From: Polysphondylium violaceum
Taxonomy: Eukaryota; Evosea; Eumycetozoa; Dictyosteliales; Dictyosteliaceae
Direction of reading: 5' to 3'
NCBI GenBank assembly: GCA_000277445.1
Contig: AJWJ01000353.1
Span: 1 to 24,584, forward strand
DNA length: 24,584 bases
Every line of letters starts with the position of its first letter. The stretch's first letter is position 1. The notes under the pieces are model-generated. The model ran no database searches. It had not been told where the DNA came from and worked only from the letters and a program-made list of their open reading frames with translations. Positions 9,291 to 20,216 of this stretch are shown here, piece after piece. Made by a program: the position numbers and the translations under genes.

Positions 9291-10598
9291 ATGTCAGATA
9301 TAGATAAAGTATCATTTCCAACAAAACAAGAAATTATTGATAGTGTAGACAGATTACAAAATGAAGCCATTGAAAAATTAAAACAAATGGTTTCATTTGA
9401 TTCTTTGTTGGGAAAAGAAAATGATATCCAAATCTATATGGAAGAGGTATTCAAGAGTCTTGATCTCAAGGTTGACAGATTTCCAATCATTAAAGAGGAT
9501 ATTGAAAAGCTACCTGGTTTTTCACCCGTGAATTGGAGCTATGATGGCAAGGAAAATGTAGTTGGTCTTTATGAACCATCACCAAGCAGTCATTGTTCAT
9601 TGGATGCAGAGAAAAGAAAATCTCTTCTTTTCAATGGCCACGTTGATGTCGTACCCACTGGTCGTGAGGGTCTTTGGACCCAACACCCTTTTTCGCCATA
9701 TGTCAAAGACGGAAGATTGTATGGTAGAGGAAGTGGTGATATGAAAGCAGGTATTGTTGCCTTTATTATTGCATTCAAGGCACTTCGTGAGCTTGGCTTT
9801 GTCCCCGCCTCCAAACTTGTCATGCAAACCGTGGTCGAAGAAGAATGCACAGGTAATGGCACTCTTGCCTGTTTGGCCAAGGGATATAATGCAGACGCTG
9901 TCATCATCCCCGAGCCATTCTTTAATATTGTCACTGCCCAAGTGGGTCTAGTTTGGTGCAAGGTGACCGTTAGAGGTCGTCCTGCCCATACATTAGAGAT
10001 GGAGACTGGTATCAATGCCATCGATGGTGCCATGTATGTCGTTGGCGAGCTTAGAAAGCTTGAGGAGGAATGGAATAAAAAGGAAATATGCCACGAGTCA
10101 TTCAAACAATTCCCTCATCCATTAAACTTTAATCTCGGTATCATCAATGGTGGTGAATGGACTTCATCAGTACCATGTGAATGCGCATTCAATCTCAGAG
10201 CTGGTTTCTTCCCCGGCACTCCTTTGGAACAGGTTCGTGAAAAAGTTATCCAAGTCATTGAAAAAGCTTGCAAAGAAAAGAGTCTTCCCTACAATATCGA
10301 ATGGAATGGATTCCAAGCCGAGGGTTGTGTTCATCCACAAGAAGGTCAAATGATGAAACAACTTGGCGATACATTTAGAAATACATTAAACAAAGAACCA
10401 GTCTACTCTCCACTTCTCTGTACTACCGATACCAGATTCTTTGAGCTCTATTACAATACTCCTGCCACTTGTTTTGGTCCAGAAGCTAAAAATATTCATG
10501 GTATCGATGAAAGTGTTTCCTTGGATAGTTTAAGAGATGTTACAAGAGTTTTAGCTTGTTTTATTTCTGATTGGTGTGGTTTACAACCATTACATTAG
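9291..10598 (+). CDS. M20-family metallopeptidase/deacylase (ArgE/DapE type)
   Basis: A single exon of 435 residues, the usual size for the family. Zinc-site motifs are all present: GHVDVVP (116-122, ligand H117 with D119), GRGSGDMKAG (145-154, bridging D150), the EEE cluster at 183-185 (general base and metal ligand), IPEP (206-209) and the C-terminal H403 in NIHGIDE. PAHT (231-234) lies in the lid/dimerisation domain. The family removes acyl groups from amino acids or splits dipeptides. D. discoideum has an acetylornithine deacetylase of this type, and that is the likeliest reading, but substrate cannot be told from motifs: succinyl-diaminopimelate desuccinylase-like or other N-acyl amino acid deacylases remain possible. 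There is no signal peptide, so it is likely cytosolic. Convergent with the ZNHIT3-like gene, 98 bases apart. Confidence 0.9.
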   Translation: MSDIDKVSFPTKQEIIDSVDRLQNEAIEKLKQMVSFDSLLGKENDIQIYMEEVFKSLDLKVDRFPIIKEDIEKLPGFSPVNWSYDGKENVVGLYEPSPSSHCSLDAEKRKSLLFNGHVDVVPTGREGLWTQHPFSPYVKDGRLYGRGSGDMKAGIVAFIIAFKALRELGFVPASKLVMQTVVEEECTGNGTLACLAKGYNADAVIIPEPFFNIVTAQVGLVWCKVTVRGRPAHTLEMETGINAIDGAMYVVGELRKLEEEWNKKEICHESFKQFPHPLNFNLGIINGGEWTSSVPCECAFNLRAGFFPGTPLEQVREKVIQVIEKACKEKSLPYNIEWNGFQAEGCVHPQEGQMMKQLGDTFRNTLNKEPVYSPLLCTTDTRFFELYYNTPATCFGPEAKNIHGIDESVSLDSLRDVTRVLACFISDWCGLQPLH

Positions 10599-10696
10599 AT
10601 ATCTCTAATATATAAATAAACTGTTGCTATTTTTATAAATAAATAATAATAAATCAGAGATCTTTAGATCAATCAATGTATTTAATTTAACCTTTT

Positions 10697-11273
10697 TTAT
10701 TTTACTCTAAGATTACCTTCTTGGTCAATATCTACATTATCCAAGGTACCAATGGTTGCAAGTACTTGCAATACAAATTCATTAAACTCTGGTATATTCT
10801 TTCTATACATTGTCAAGAGTTGAATTCTTTCAGCATCAGATTCTTTACTATCTATTTCCAATATCAATTCTTTTAATTTATTATGTGTAATTGCACTTTG
10901 AATAAATTTTGATTGGTCCAATAGTTCTAATTGTTGGTCACATACTTTTTTAAAATAATGTAAACTAGTTTCTTTTTCTGTTACTTTACTTGTAGTACTA
11001 GTGGTTGCATTACTTGTAGTAGTAGATAGAGCAGTTTCTTGATTATCTTTTTGTTCTACTACTGCTGTTGCAGTTGTTTCATGATTATTTACTTGCTCTT
11101 TATGTTTATTTGAGCAATCTAATGAACAACTAGGAGTATAGTATTGTATGTGTGTTGGTATATTATAAACAACTATATATATATGGCTACAACACTTACT
11201 ATTTAATATCCTTGCACTTGGGACACGAATACTTTGATGGATTACTATTACATATCGAACAAAGACTATTCAT
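10697..11273 (-). CDS. ZNHIT3-like HIT zinc-finger protein
   Basis: Two exons: 11273-11200 and 11129-10697, intron 70 bases (donor GTAAGT, acceptor ACTCCTAG). The split codon TA|T gives the Tyr of the conserved YCS. Product is 168 residues, close to ZNHIT3 (about 155). The N-terminal finger is C5-x2-C8, C17-x2-C20, C26-x3-C30-x3-H34, with the typical NPSKYSCPKC core. The usual last Cys after the His is replaced by Val38 (HKEQV). A Thr/Ser/Ala linker (about 42-78) leads to a helical C-terminal part (about 80-168, SLHYFKKVCDQQLELLDQSK onward), which in ZNHIT3 contacts NUFIP1 during box C/D snoRNP assembly. It is divergent from sglA. Assignment to ZNHIT3 rather than ZNHIT2/6 rests on size and the position of the finger. 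Confidence 0.78.
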
Positions 11274-11696
11274 TGTAATTGTGCTCTCGACAAAAAGAAA
11301 AAACAAATTTGTTATGACATATGCGTAATTTTTAAAAAATTAATTTATTTTTTTTTATTATTATTATTATAACTATAAAAGAAGATACACAAAAGTGAAC
11401 GATTACTTAACACGTTTACAAAGTGTTCATATGATTTTATTTTTTTGACTTCACACAAAAACGAAAGACCCAAACCCTTTTCTGGTATGGAAAATCATCA
11501 TTTTTGATAATTTTTTAAAATTTTTATTTCAAAAAATCTAATATGATGTGATCAGGGGTCAAAAAACACTTAAATTAAATTAATTTTTTTTTTTAAAATA
11601 CAATATTATACTATTTTTTTTTTTTCTTTTTCTTTTTCATCACTATTATCTATATATATTAATCTATCTTGTATTTTATTACAATCACAATAAAAT
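11274..11696. promoter_or_regulatory. shared upstream region of ZNHIT3-like gene and sglA
   Basis: A divergent promoter region of 423 bases, with long A/T runs and a less AT-rich patch around 11453-11490. A T-rich stretch then a short A/T leader precede the sglA ATG. No defined motif is recognised. Confidence 0.35.
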
Positions 11697-13383
11697 ATGA
11701 GACTTTTAGAATACACAAATGATTATCTAAAAGATTACCAACCTGCCAAATTGGTGTTGGCTACCGCAGGTATCACCGCTGCTACAATTGTAGCATTCAA
11801 CACTATCTCTGATAAAGGTAACTTATATCACGATAATAATATTGCTATTATTATTATTATTATTATTATTAACATTATTAATACTCACCAATCAATAATA
11901 ATAATTAGATAACAGAGATAGAATAGTTAAAAAGCTATTCTCGGGTGTGAAATCATTGCCAATGGTTCAACAACAGGTTAAAAAAGAGAGATCAAAGATT
12001 AAAGAGAGTGTAATTAAATCATTTAAAACAGATACAAGTAATCCACATTTTGTTCTTCCATTGCAAGGTGTTGATCATACTTCATTGTTGGCAGAGATGC
12101 ACAATTTGATGAAGGTCGATGAATCCAATTGGATCGATTGCAAGGTGAGTGGTTGTGTGTATCTTGGTGAGGAGGAGCACAGCAAGTTGTTGAACGAGGC
12201 CTACTCTATGTTTTCGCTTAGCAATCCCTTACATCCCAGCGTGTTTCCCAGTATTAGAAAGTTTGAGACAGAGACCATATCAATGGTGGCCAATATGTTG
12301 AATGCACACAGCAAAGTGGTTGGCTCGCTCACTAGCGGTGGTACAGAATCCATCTTTATGGCTGTCAAGGCCTATAGAGATTTCTATAAATTTAAAACCA
12401 GCACCCCAGAGATTGTGGTGCCCGTCACCATCCACGCCGCCTTTGACAAGGCTTGCGAGTATTTAAAGATCAAGGTCAAGCATATCCCCGTGGGAAAGGA
12501 CTACAAGGTCGACATTGAAAAGCTTAGAAAGGCCATCACCCCGAACACCATTTTGATTGCTGGCTCGGCCGTCAATTTCCCTCACGGCATCATTGATGAC
12601 ATCCCAACATTGGCCAAGATTGCCCAACAACACGACATTGGTCTCCATGTCGACGCCTGTCTTGGTGGCTTTGTTTTACCATTTGCCGAAGAGCTTGGCT
12701 ACGATATCCCTGTGTTTGATTTCCGTATCAAGGGCGTCACATCCATGTCTATCGACACTCACAAATTTGGCTATGCCACCAAAGGCACTTCAGTCGTCTT
12801 GTTTGGTAGTAAAAAACTCAGACGTGCCATGTACTTTACCATCACCGACTGGCCAGGCGGTATCTATGCCTCCCCAACCCTCCCTGGCTCTCGTCCCGGT
12901 GGTCTTGTGGCCGCCTGTTGGGCCTCGTTGGTGGCCTTTGGCAGATCAGGATTCAGAGACAAGGTCAAGGGCATCATGGAGACCACTAAAAACATTATCA
13001 CTGGCATCAAGACCGAGATCCCCGACGTCGAAATCATTGGTGACCCCAAAGCCATGGTGATTGCCTTTACCTGCAACAATATTTTCTTTGTCAACGATGC
13101 CATGTCTAAAAGAGGATGGCATTTAAATGCTCTCCAAAGACCAAACTCTCTTCACATTTGCGTCACTGCCAAACTCATTGGCATGGAAAATGAATTTATC
13201 AAAGATCTCAAAGAATCTGTCCAAGAGACTCAATCTCTCAAATCCAGTGATTTACCCAAAGATGGTATGGCTCCAATTTACGGTACCGCCCACAGTATTC
13301 CCGATAGAGAAATGGTTGGCACCATCCTCGCTGATTTTATCGATGCTCTTATCACCAGCGATAGTAAACCAAATTCAACCTAA
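11697..13383 (+). CDS. sglA: sphingosine-1-phosphate lyase
   Basis: Two exons: 11697-11817 and 11909-13383, intron 91 bases containing an ATT repeat (donor GTAACT, acceptor AATTAG). The product is 531 residues, close to other S1P lyases. A single N-terminal membrane anchor lies near 18-36 (KLVLATAGITAATIVAF), expected to hold the enzyme in the ER with the catalytic domain in the cytosol. The PLP fold shows SGCVYLGEEEH, GSLTSGGTESIFMAVKAYRD, HVDACLGGFVLPF and the PLP lysine K326 in SIDTHKFGYATKG. The enzyme splits sphingosine-1-phosphate into a fatty aldehyde and phosphoethanolamine; in D. discoideum sglA loss affects movement, development and cisplatin response. Codons in roughly 12400-13000 strongly prefer C in the third position, unlike the first exon. 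Confidence 0.96.
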
Positions 13384-13740
13384 ATTAATCCACCATCATC
13401 ATATTTATAAATAAAGTAGTAGTAATAAATAATAATAAACAACACATCACACACATTAAATTGTATCCACTTAAATCTAGATCATTCATCATTCAATCAA
13501 TCAATCAATTAATTAATGTACACATTTCTTCCTGACTCCCCACTCTAAAAAAAAAAAAAAACGAAGTTCAAAAATTCTCGTTTTCTTTTTTATTTTTTTT
13601 TTTCGCAAAAAAAAAAAACAATGCACAAGGCGAGAGTTTTGAATGATCAAACAATAGTATCTCTCTTGACATTGAATATATTATAATAGATTGGAATTCA
13701 ATTCATAGGTTGATTATCACACACATATAAATATAATAAA
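13384..13740 (+). promoter_or_regulatory. intergenic region upstream of ZC3H15-like gene
   Basis: 357 bases holding the sglA 3' flank (AATAAA-like signals at 13410-13440, ATCA repeats near 13485-13510) and the promoter of the next gene. A GC-bearing segment around 13628-13640 (AAGGCGAGAGTTTTG) resembles GCGAGAGCGGTTTTG at 5242-5256 upstream of TCTP and is a possible shared element of translation-related genes. No other feature is seen. Confidence 0.35.
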
Positions 13741-15291
13741 ATGCCACCAAAACCAACAGCCAGTAAAAAGACAGTCGATAAAGATAAAAAGAAAAAGATT
13801 GAAGATAAAACTTTTGGTCTTAAGAATAAGAACAAGAGTAAAAAAGTAGCAGACTATGTAAAGACTGTTGAACAACAAGTTCAAAACTCCTCTTTACAAA
13901 ATAAAGTATGTAGAGAAGATACAAGAAAAGAAGATAAAGTAGTCGTAGCTGTCGTCTTTTGTAGTAATTTTATTATTACATTACTATTACTATTATGACA
14001 CTATGACAACACTACCAGAAAATAAGAATAGTACATATTAATACATAATAATAATTAAAACAACACAGAATAATGCAAAAGCAGCTGCTGCTAAAAAAGA
14101 AAAAGAGGCTGCTGAAGCTGCCAAAAAAGAAATGGAGGCTGGTCTTGGTAAACTTACTATCGTTCAACCAAAATTAGCTTTGGGTGTTGATCCAAAATCT
14201 GTATGTAATTTATTAAATTCATCATACTATAGCATAAGCATCACTACAGATATATAAACAAATAGTTTGTTGTTGTTGTTGTTGTTGTCGTTTTTGCTGT
14301 TGTTGTTTGTAAACACACATTAACAATAGTACTCTTTATAATAATAATAGGTTGTTTGTGAATTCTTTAGACATGGTCAATGTCAAAAAGGTAATAGATG
14401 TAAATTCTCTCATGATTTACAAGTAGAAAGAAAGAGTGTAAAAATTGATATTTATACAGATCGTCGTAAAGGTGAAACTGATGATAAGAGTATGTTTTAT
14501 GTGATAGATATTATTAGATGTGTTTATATTTATAATATAATATATATACTAACAACATGTACATCAAATAAACAAAAGAAAATGATAATATGGAAGATTG
14601 GGATGATGAGAAATTAAAGACTGTAGTTGATAATAAGAGATCAGCAGCCAATAAAAAGAATCAAACAGATATTATTTGCAAGTTTTTCTTGGATGCCATT
14701 GAATCTAAAAAGTATGGTTGGTTCTGGGAGTGTCCAAACGGAGGTGAAAAGTGTGCCTATAAACATTGTCTTCCAGAGGGTTACCAACTCAAAAAGAAAA
14801 AGACAAAGGGTGAAGAAGAGGAAGAAGAGATCCCCATTGAAGAATTGATTGAAGAAGAAAGAGCCAAACTCACCAAACACACTCCCGTCACATTGGAAAC
14901 CTTTTTGAAATGGAAGGAAGAGAAGAAACTTCAAAAAGAAAAGGCTGAAAAAGCAGCCTCTGACAAGAGAGCTGCCGATATCAAGGCTGGCAAGACCTCG
15001 ATGAGTGGTAGAGAAATGTTTGAGTTTAATTCAGACTTGTTTGTCGATGATGAATCTGCTATCGATGTTAAATCTAAAGAATACGAACGTACAGAAGAAG
15101 AGAAACAAGCTGATTTGGTTCTTGTTGAAAACATTCAAAAGAGTTTATTCCTTGACGGTGAAGACGATATTCCAGATATGTCTGATGAAGATGAAGATGA
15201 AGACGAAGATGAAGAAGAAGAAAATGAAGACAGTGATGGTGGTGAAGTTCAACCAGAAGATGAAGAAGAAGATGAAGCATCTGATGAATAA
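13741..15291 (+). CDS. ZC3H15/DFRP1-like CCCH zinc-finger protein (DRG1 partner)
   Basis: Four exons: 13741-13905, 14069-14200, 14351-14489 and 14579-15291; introns of 163, 150 and 89 bases; product 382 residues. The Lys-rich start MPPKPTASKKTVDKDKKKKI with FGLKNKNKSKKV is typical of the family. The first CCCH finger is CEFFRHGQCQKGNRCKFSH (C-x7-C-x5-C-x3-H); the second, more open one is CKFF...WECPNGGEKCAYKH (C-x17-C-x6-C-x3-H) with the conserved GWFWECP. The middle (LETFLKWKEEKK onward) corresponds to the DFRP region that binds the GTPase DRG1, and the tail is strongly acidic (about 348-382). Homologues are human ZC3H15 and yeast Tma46, which associate with ribosomes. It converges with the Trk-type gene, 100 bases apart. 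Confidence 0.92.
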
Positions 15292-15391
15292 ATTAATTTA
15301 AATAAATAGTAATAATAATATAATAATAATAACAATAGATAGTATTTTAAAAGGTTTATTATTAATTGAGTTCATATCTCTATCTATTTAT

Positions 15392-17455
15392 TTATTTTAA
15401 TAAAGCGGATTTTCTTCTCCTATATTTCTTGAGATAACTAGAGATGGGCATATCGATGGCAACGGCGGTATCAATGGAATCTGGTAAACCACGATGTTTA
15501 CCCAAGAGCATGACAATGATGAATACTAATTTTGAACTTGTCGAGAGAAGATGAGAGAGACCAACAGATAAACCAACGGTACCAAAGGCAGAGATTACTT
15601 CAAAGATAATATGGAATACTAGAATTTCTTGAGAATCAAGTTTGGCTTCCTCCAATATGGTGATGAGTAAGATACAAACATAGGGAATGAATAAATCTCT
15701 TATCAACAAATCTTTCATTACCTCTCTGGATTGATTGTCAGATCCTGAATACTTTCCATTGACTGCCGATCTCTTTAAAGAAATTACAAATGGATAACTT
15801 GAAACAAACATCAATCCTAAAAATAACATTAATACTGATTCTGATAATAATGTAAGATCAATTGAATTAAATCCACATGTTCTAGTGCTCTATAATAATA
15901 TATATATTATTAATATCAATAATATCAAAATAATAATAGTAATCACAACAACATACAATTGATTGGAAATAATAATTTAAAAATGTAATACCAGAGCTCA
16001 TTCCATTAAATGCTTTTTCATTTGATTCTAAAATTGACATTAAAGAGATTTGGAATACATTAAATATAAACCAAACTACAAATAATACAAAGGTTTCTTT
16101 GGCAGGGAATAAATGTGTAAAGATAGATCTAGGGTTTTCCAACAAGTTTGTATAAGGATCTGGATCTTTTGAAAACTAATTAGATATATAGATGTGTTAA
16201 TATAATATATTGATGAGTGGTATCACTAAACTACAATATACTATACCTTTTCACAAACTCTAATGATTTGACGAAGTACAACGGGGAATAAAGTATTACC
16301 AATGATAATTAAAAATGAAACCATTAATAATAGAAATGGGTTATGATGGATTGGAATCAAGTTTTCAGAGAATAGAGATAATCCACTATTTGTAAAGCCA
16401 GAGACACCATGAAACAATGCCCACCACCAACCATTGACCTTGTTTTCATTCATAATTTGTTGTGCTTGATGATTGGATTGGATATAAATACCCATGACAA
16501 AGAATGCAAACGTATAGATAGAGATAATGTACAATGGAATGATATACAACAGTTTACCCAATGATCTATATTCTAAATTCTCTTCAAGTGTAGGTGGAAG
16601 TACTCCCTGATACTTCATTTTTGGTTTCTTGATAGCCGATGATTCAATGGAAATGATTGAATCCTTTTCACTAAGACTTGGTGGATTGCTATTTTTATTA
16701 CTATTTAATATTGCTGTATTGTTGTTATTGTTGTTATCATTATTATTAATATTATTATTATTACTATTAATGGGATGATCCATTGGTATACCAATACTAT
16801 TTTGACTAACATTCATTGTTGAATGACTAATGCTATTGTTATTATTATTACTATTATTATGATGATTGCTATCTTCATCATCACTATCACTGTTTTCATC
16901 ATCTGTACCACTAAAATCATTATGACTAAATAATGATAAACTATGATCATCAAATTCATGATGTTGTTCTACATGACCATTGTTGTTATTGTTACTCTTA
17001 CTATTATTTCCGGCATTGTCTTCGTTATCTGAAGAGGTTTGATAATGTTCTATATGTACCGAGGTACGACTGTTGCCAGAGGGTGGTGGACAAGAGGCAT
17101 ACGCTTTTCTAAGATAATATCTACGCACCAATACAATTGGCAGAGAAAGGAGTACAGCAGAGCCGAGAATCATAAGAATCAACACGAAAAACAATGAAAA
17201 GTCAGACCATTTCGATATATCAACCGTTGTCAGACCAGTGTTGGTCATGGCCGAGTACGAGACAAACAGTGAATCAGAGAAATGGAGTCCCGAGTGATGT
17301 CCCTCTATCAATTGAATAATGCATGCGCCTATAAACCCCACAATCACAAAATAGAGGAAATGTGCCCTATAAAAGTGATTTCTGTCTGCATATTTGATCA
17401 AAAAGTTTTTAAATTTCTTTTTCGCTATCTGAAATCTAATATCTAAAATTGCCAT
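15392..17455 (-). CDS. Trk/HKT-type potassium (cation) transporter
   Basis: Three exons: 17455-16247, 16175-15957 and 15889-15392; introns of 71 and 67 bases, both phase 0; product 641 residues. The protein has the four membrane-pore-membrane repeats of the TrkH/Trk/HKT superfamily. The filter loops are SAMTNTGLTTVD (G74), GVSGFTNSGLSLF (G358), STRTCGFNSID (G482) and SAFGTVGLSVG (G582). Glycine in all four loops is the potassium-favouring pattern; sodium-selective HKT1-type proteins have Ser in the first. Between repeats one and two, about 120-300 is a cytosolic loop rich in Asn, Asp and Ser, as in fungal Trk proteins though shorter. It belongs in the plasma membrane or contractile-vacuole membrane, by inference. 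The best match in style is fungal Trk rather than bacterial TrkH. Confidence 0.9.
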
Positions 17456-18256
17456 CTACCACTTTTTTAAGATTGAAAAAATAAAACAAAGGAATAAAGG
17501 AGTTGGTGATAAATAACAATGATTTGACGTAAATGTAAAAAAAATGAGAAATACAAAAACTTTGAATATAAATATATATTATGCGCTGCCGAGATAATCT
17601 TTAATTATTTCTATATTTCTACAGAGTGGTCTCCTATAAAAAAGAAACACAGAACAACAAACTCTTTGTCTTATCGAGAACACTACAATTGAGCACGCAA
17701 GGAGGAAGGACCTCTAAACCATTGAAATGCAAATATGATTAACGATTAAAATTACCAGTTTATTATAATAATAATAAACTCACAACCCTCACCGATTTGT
17801 GTCTAATTTAATTTTTTTAAAAAAAAAATGTTTTTTTTAAAATTTTTTAATTTTTTTACAAATTTTCACTTTGCGACCTGGTTTTAGAATCATATGAAAC
17901 AGAAAAACACTAAAAAGGAACAAGATCTGACCATACAAAAAGTTCTTTTTTTTTTTTTCCTAACAACCCTATTTTCTATTTCTTTTTTAGAGATAACACA
18001 TAGGGCACAATTTATTAATATTATTGATACGATTACTTTGACCACCTAGTCAATTTTATTCTCTCGATTTTTTTTCTTTATCCTTTTTAGATTTTTTTAG
18101 ATTTTTTTAAAATTTTTAAAATTATTTATTTATGGTTGTTTTAGAGTAACAAAAACGATGCATTCAAATCTCTTTATTTGACCCACAGTACTTAAACTGG
18201 ACCAAATTCTATTTTGAAGAAGGTGTGTACATTTTGATTTGATCAAGAGTTTGAAT
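17456..18256. other. AT-rich intergenic region
   Basis: 800 bases between the Trk-type start and the 3' end of small gene C. It is dominated by A/T runs. Bases 17630-17760 and 17985-18060 are slightly less AT-rich, without an open frame, tRNA-like fold or repeat that I can support. I see no gene here. Confidence 0.4.
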
Positions 18257-18492
18257 TTACATCATAAACATTGGTTGAGTGAAATGGTATGATGATTGGG
18301 TTTTCTTTTTGGTTTGAGTTTGATTGTTTTGGAACAGGTCGTTTGATGATACTGAACTGTTGATTATTGATTTAGAAGAGTTCATTGATTTGAAAGATGA
18401 AAAAGCAAGAGTTTCTAATGTAATAAAATTATCAGTATTAGTAATCTTGGTTGGTTGCATTTGTTCAAAAAGAGATATTTACGAAAAATCAT
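18257..18492 (-). CDS. small two-exon Ser/Asn/Lys-rich protein, divergent family copy C
   Basis: Exon 1 is 18492-18483 (ATGATTTTTC); the intron is 18482-18415 (68 bases, donor GTAAAT, acceptor CATTAG); exon 2 is 18414-18257. The product is 55 residues: MIFQTLAFSSFKSMN, a Ser/Asn/Gln/Thr/Lys middle, and HFTQPMFMM at the end. Only the two termini, KS/SK positions and the exact exon layout are shared with copies A, B, D and E, so it is an older branch of the family. A longer ATG-started frame (from 18460) crosses the acceptor and would give another N terminus, but the family pattern favours splicing. Confidence 0.7.
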
Positions 18493-19743
18493 TTTGTAAG
18501 AGAAATCTTGGTATGTCTTGTTTTAAATTTAATGTATTGCAGTTGTTGTTAATTTGATGGATTAATGAAATGAACATTTCTCTCTTTAAATATGATTTCT
18601 TTTTCCTTCTCTTGTGAATCGTGAAATTTAGATGATATTGTTTCGGCAATTTGGTGTTGACAACACAGGTATTCTATTTCAACCATACAAATAAAGTGTA
18701 AGAGGATGATTGCATCAACTATTTTGATTTTTCAAATGTAGAAAAAGTGGGGTAATTACATAAAATATCCTCATTTTTTTTAATTTATCTACACACACCC
18801 CACTTATCATATCATATCTGTAAATTCTGTTTTCTAAAATCGGGAATTTGATAAAATTATTTGTTAACTGACTACTATTGAAATTTCATCAAAATCTATA
18901 TGAATTTGCTATTTTAAAATTGGTAAAATTCTATAGAATATTAGAACTTTTGTTTAAAAAAGAGATGATGAATATTATCCATGGTAATCCAAGTTTGCTT
19001 TTAAATTGCCAAAAAGACCATTATTGTGAATATACATTCAACTTTCTATATCCAAATTTAAATAGACTGTATTGTTGCTGTCTATTTAATGCCAAATTTC
19101 AACACAACAATAAACTAAAAGGTTTTGTTGTTTATATGTTTTTGAATCCATTTTAAAAAAAAGCTGTTGAGTATTTAGTTAATAACAAATAGAGCTATAT
19201 CAGGGTGGATAATAAGTAGAACTAATAATGTCGAGTTTTCAAAATTATTATTTTTAAAATGAAATTTTCAACTGGTTACTAGTTATAATTATTTCAACCA
19301 ATCACTTTGATTAACTTAAAACAATAAAATTTTTCACCATTATTGTAAACCTTTACCTTCAATGCAACTCGACATACCACACAATTTTATTTAAGATTGA
19401 AAGAATCAATTTCTAAATGATTTCATAGAGTAAATTCCAACACAAATCAAAATCAATGTTGACGATTCAAAATTCAATGACGAGATCTTATTCTTAATTT
19501 AATTTTATTATTTTTCTGATAGAAATTGATTGTTTAAATCTTAAAATCATCGAAATTTGACCTCAAATTTAAAAATGCCATCATACTATAATAAACTATT
19601 CCACAATATTCTGTATGATATCATTTTTTTCTGAAAATTTCACAGATGATGTTTTATTAATTAAAAAAATACAATCTGTAAAACAGAATTGTTTGTATCT
19701 TAACCCACATTTACCCCTTGATTAAAAAATAGTTGTTATCAAT
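18493..19743. other. intergenic region upstream of small genes C and D
   Basis: Upstream of C it has the palindrome GTGTTG-A-CAACAC (18654-18666), preceded by TTTCGG at 18641-18646, a degenerate form of the family promoter module. An open frame of 92 codons at 18878-19156 begins at TTG, its first internal ATG comes late, and it resembles nothing I know; I treat it as chance. At 19610-19622 GTATGATATCATT repeats the palindrome seen near copies A and B. The rest is AT-rich, with no gene recognised. Confidence 0.4.
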
Positions 19744-19983
19744 TTTGTTGTCAACAACACAATTGATTTTTACCCCAACAAAAATCATCAGTCTGTGTTG
19801 ACATCAACACTTTAATCCCGAAACCGAAAATTAAATATATCTCTTAATTTAAAACAAGCAATTTAGAAAATATATAAATATGGAAATTAAAAAAATCATT
19901 TTTCATTCATTCAAAACAACAACAATCAATCCAATATTAATTAAATTATTATTTATTTATCTTATTTAAAATATAATTCAAAA
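19744..19983 (+). promoter_or_regulatory. conserved upstream module of small gene D
   Basis: In order toward the gene: TTGTTG-T-CAACAA (19745-19757), GTTGACATCAAC (19797-19808), AATCCCGAAACCGAAAA (19814-19830), then a TATA-like ATATATAAATATGG at 19869-19883 about 105 bases before the ATG. The spacing matches copies A and B within a few bases although orientation is opposite. Confidence 0.62.
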
Positions 19984-20216
19984 ATGATTTTCCGTATGTA
20001 TTAATTAAAAAATTGTGTTAATCCAATTTACAAATTATTAATTAAAATTTTTTTTCAAAATTAGAAACCATTGCCTTCTCTTTAAACAAATCATTAAAAA
20101 ACACCAATAAATCAATGACCAACGGCTCATCATCTATCATATTCTCTGAAAGCAATAATATGACAAGTGGAAAGAAATCATCATCATTCTTTACCCAACC
20201 AATGTTTTCAATGTAA
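19984..20216 (+). CDS. small two-exon Ser/Asn/Lys-rich protein, family copy D
   Basis: Exon 1 is 19984-19993 (ATGATTTTCC); the intron is 19994-20064 (71 bases, GTATGT to AATTAG); exon 2 is 20065-20216. The product is 53 residues: MIFQTIAFSLNKSLKN, then TNKSMTNGSSSIIFSESNN, ending SSSFFTQPMFSM. The open frame on the opposite strand at 20042-20230 is a shadow of this gene: synonymous changes between copies fall in third positions of this plus-strand frame. Copy D differs from copy E at three of 53 positions. Confidence 0.83.

Noticed and set aside
9590-10105. 171-codon minus-strand frame inside the M20 peptidase gene
   Set aside because: Antisense of a conserved enzyme in a region with high third-position C, which removes stops on the other strand.
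12557-13060. 167-codon frame in another frame of sglA
   Set aside because: Shadow of the GC3-rich section of the lyase.
18324-18557. Plus-strand 77-codon frame opposite small gene C
   Set aside because: Antisense shadow; the minus strand carries the family termini and splice signals.
18878-19156. 92-codon frame with Cys-rich end
   Set aside because: Starts at TTG with no early ATG, AT-rich composition like spacer, no motif and no promoter-like sequence in front.
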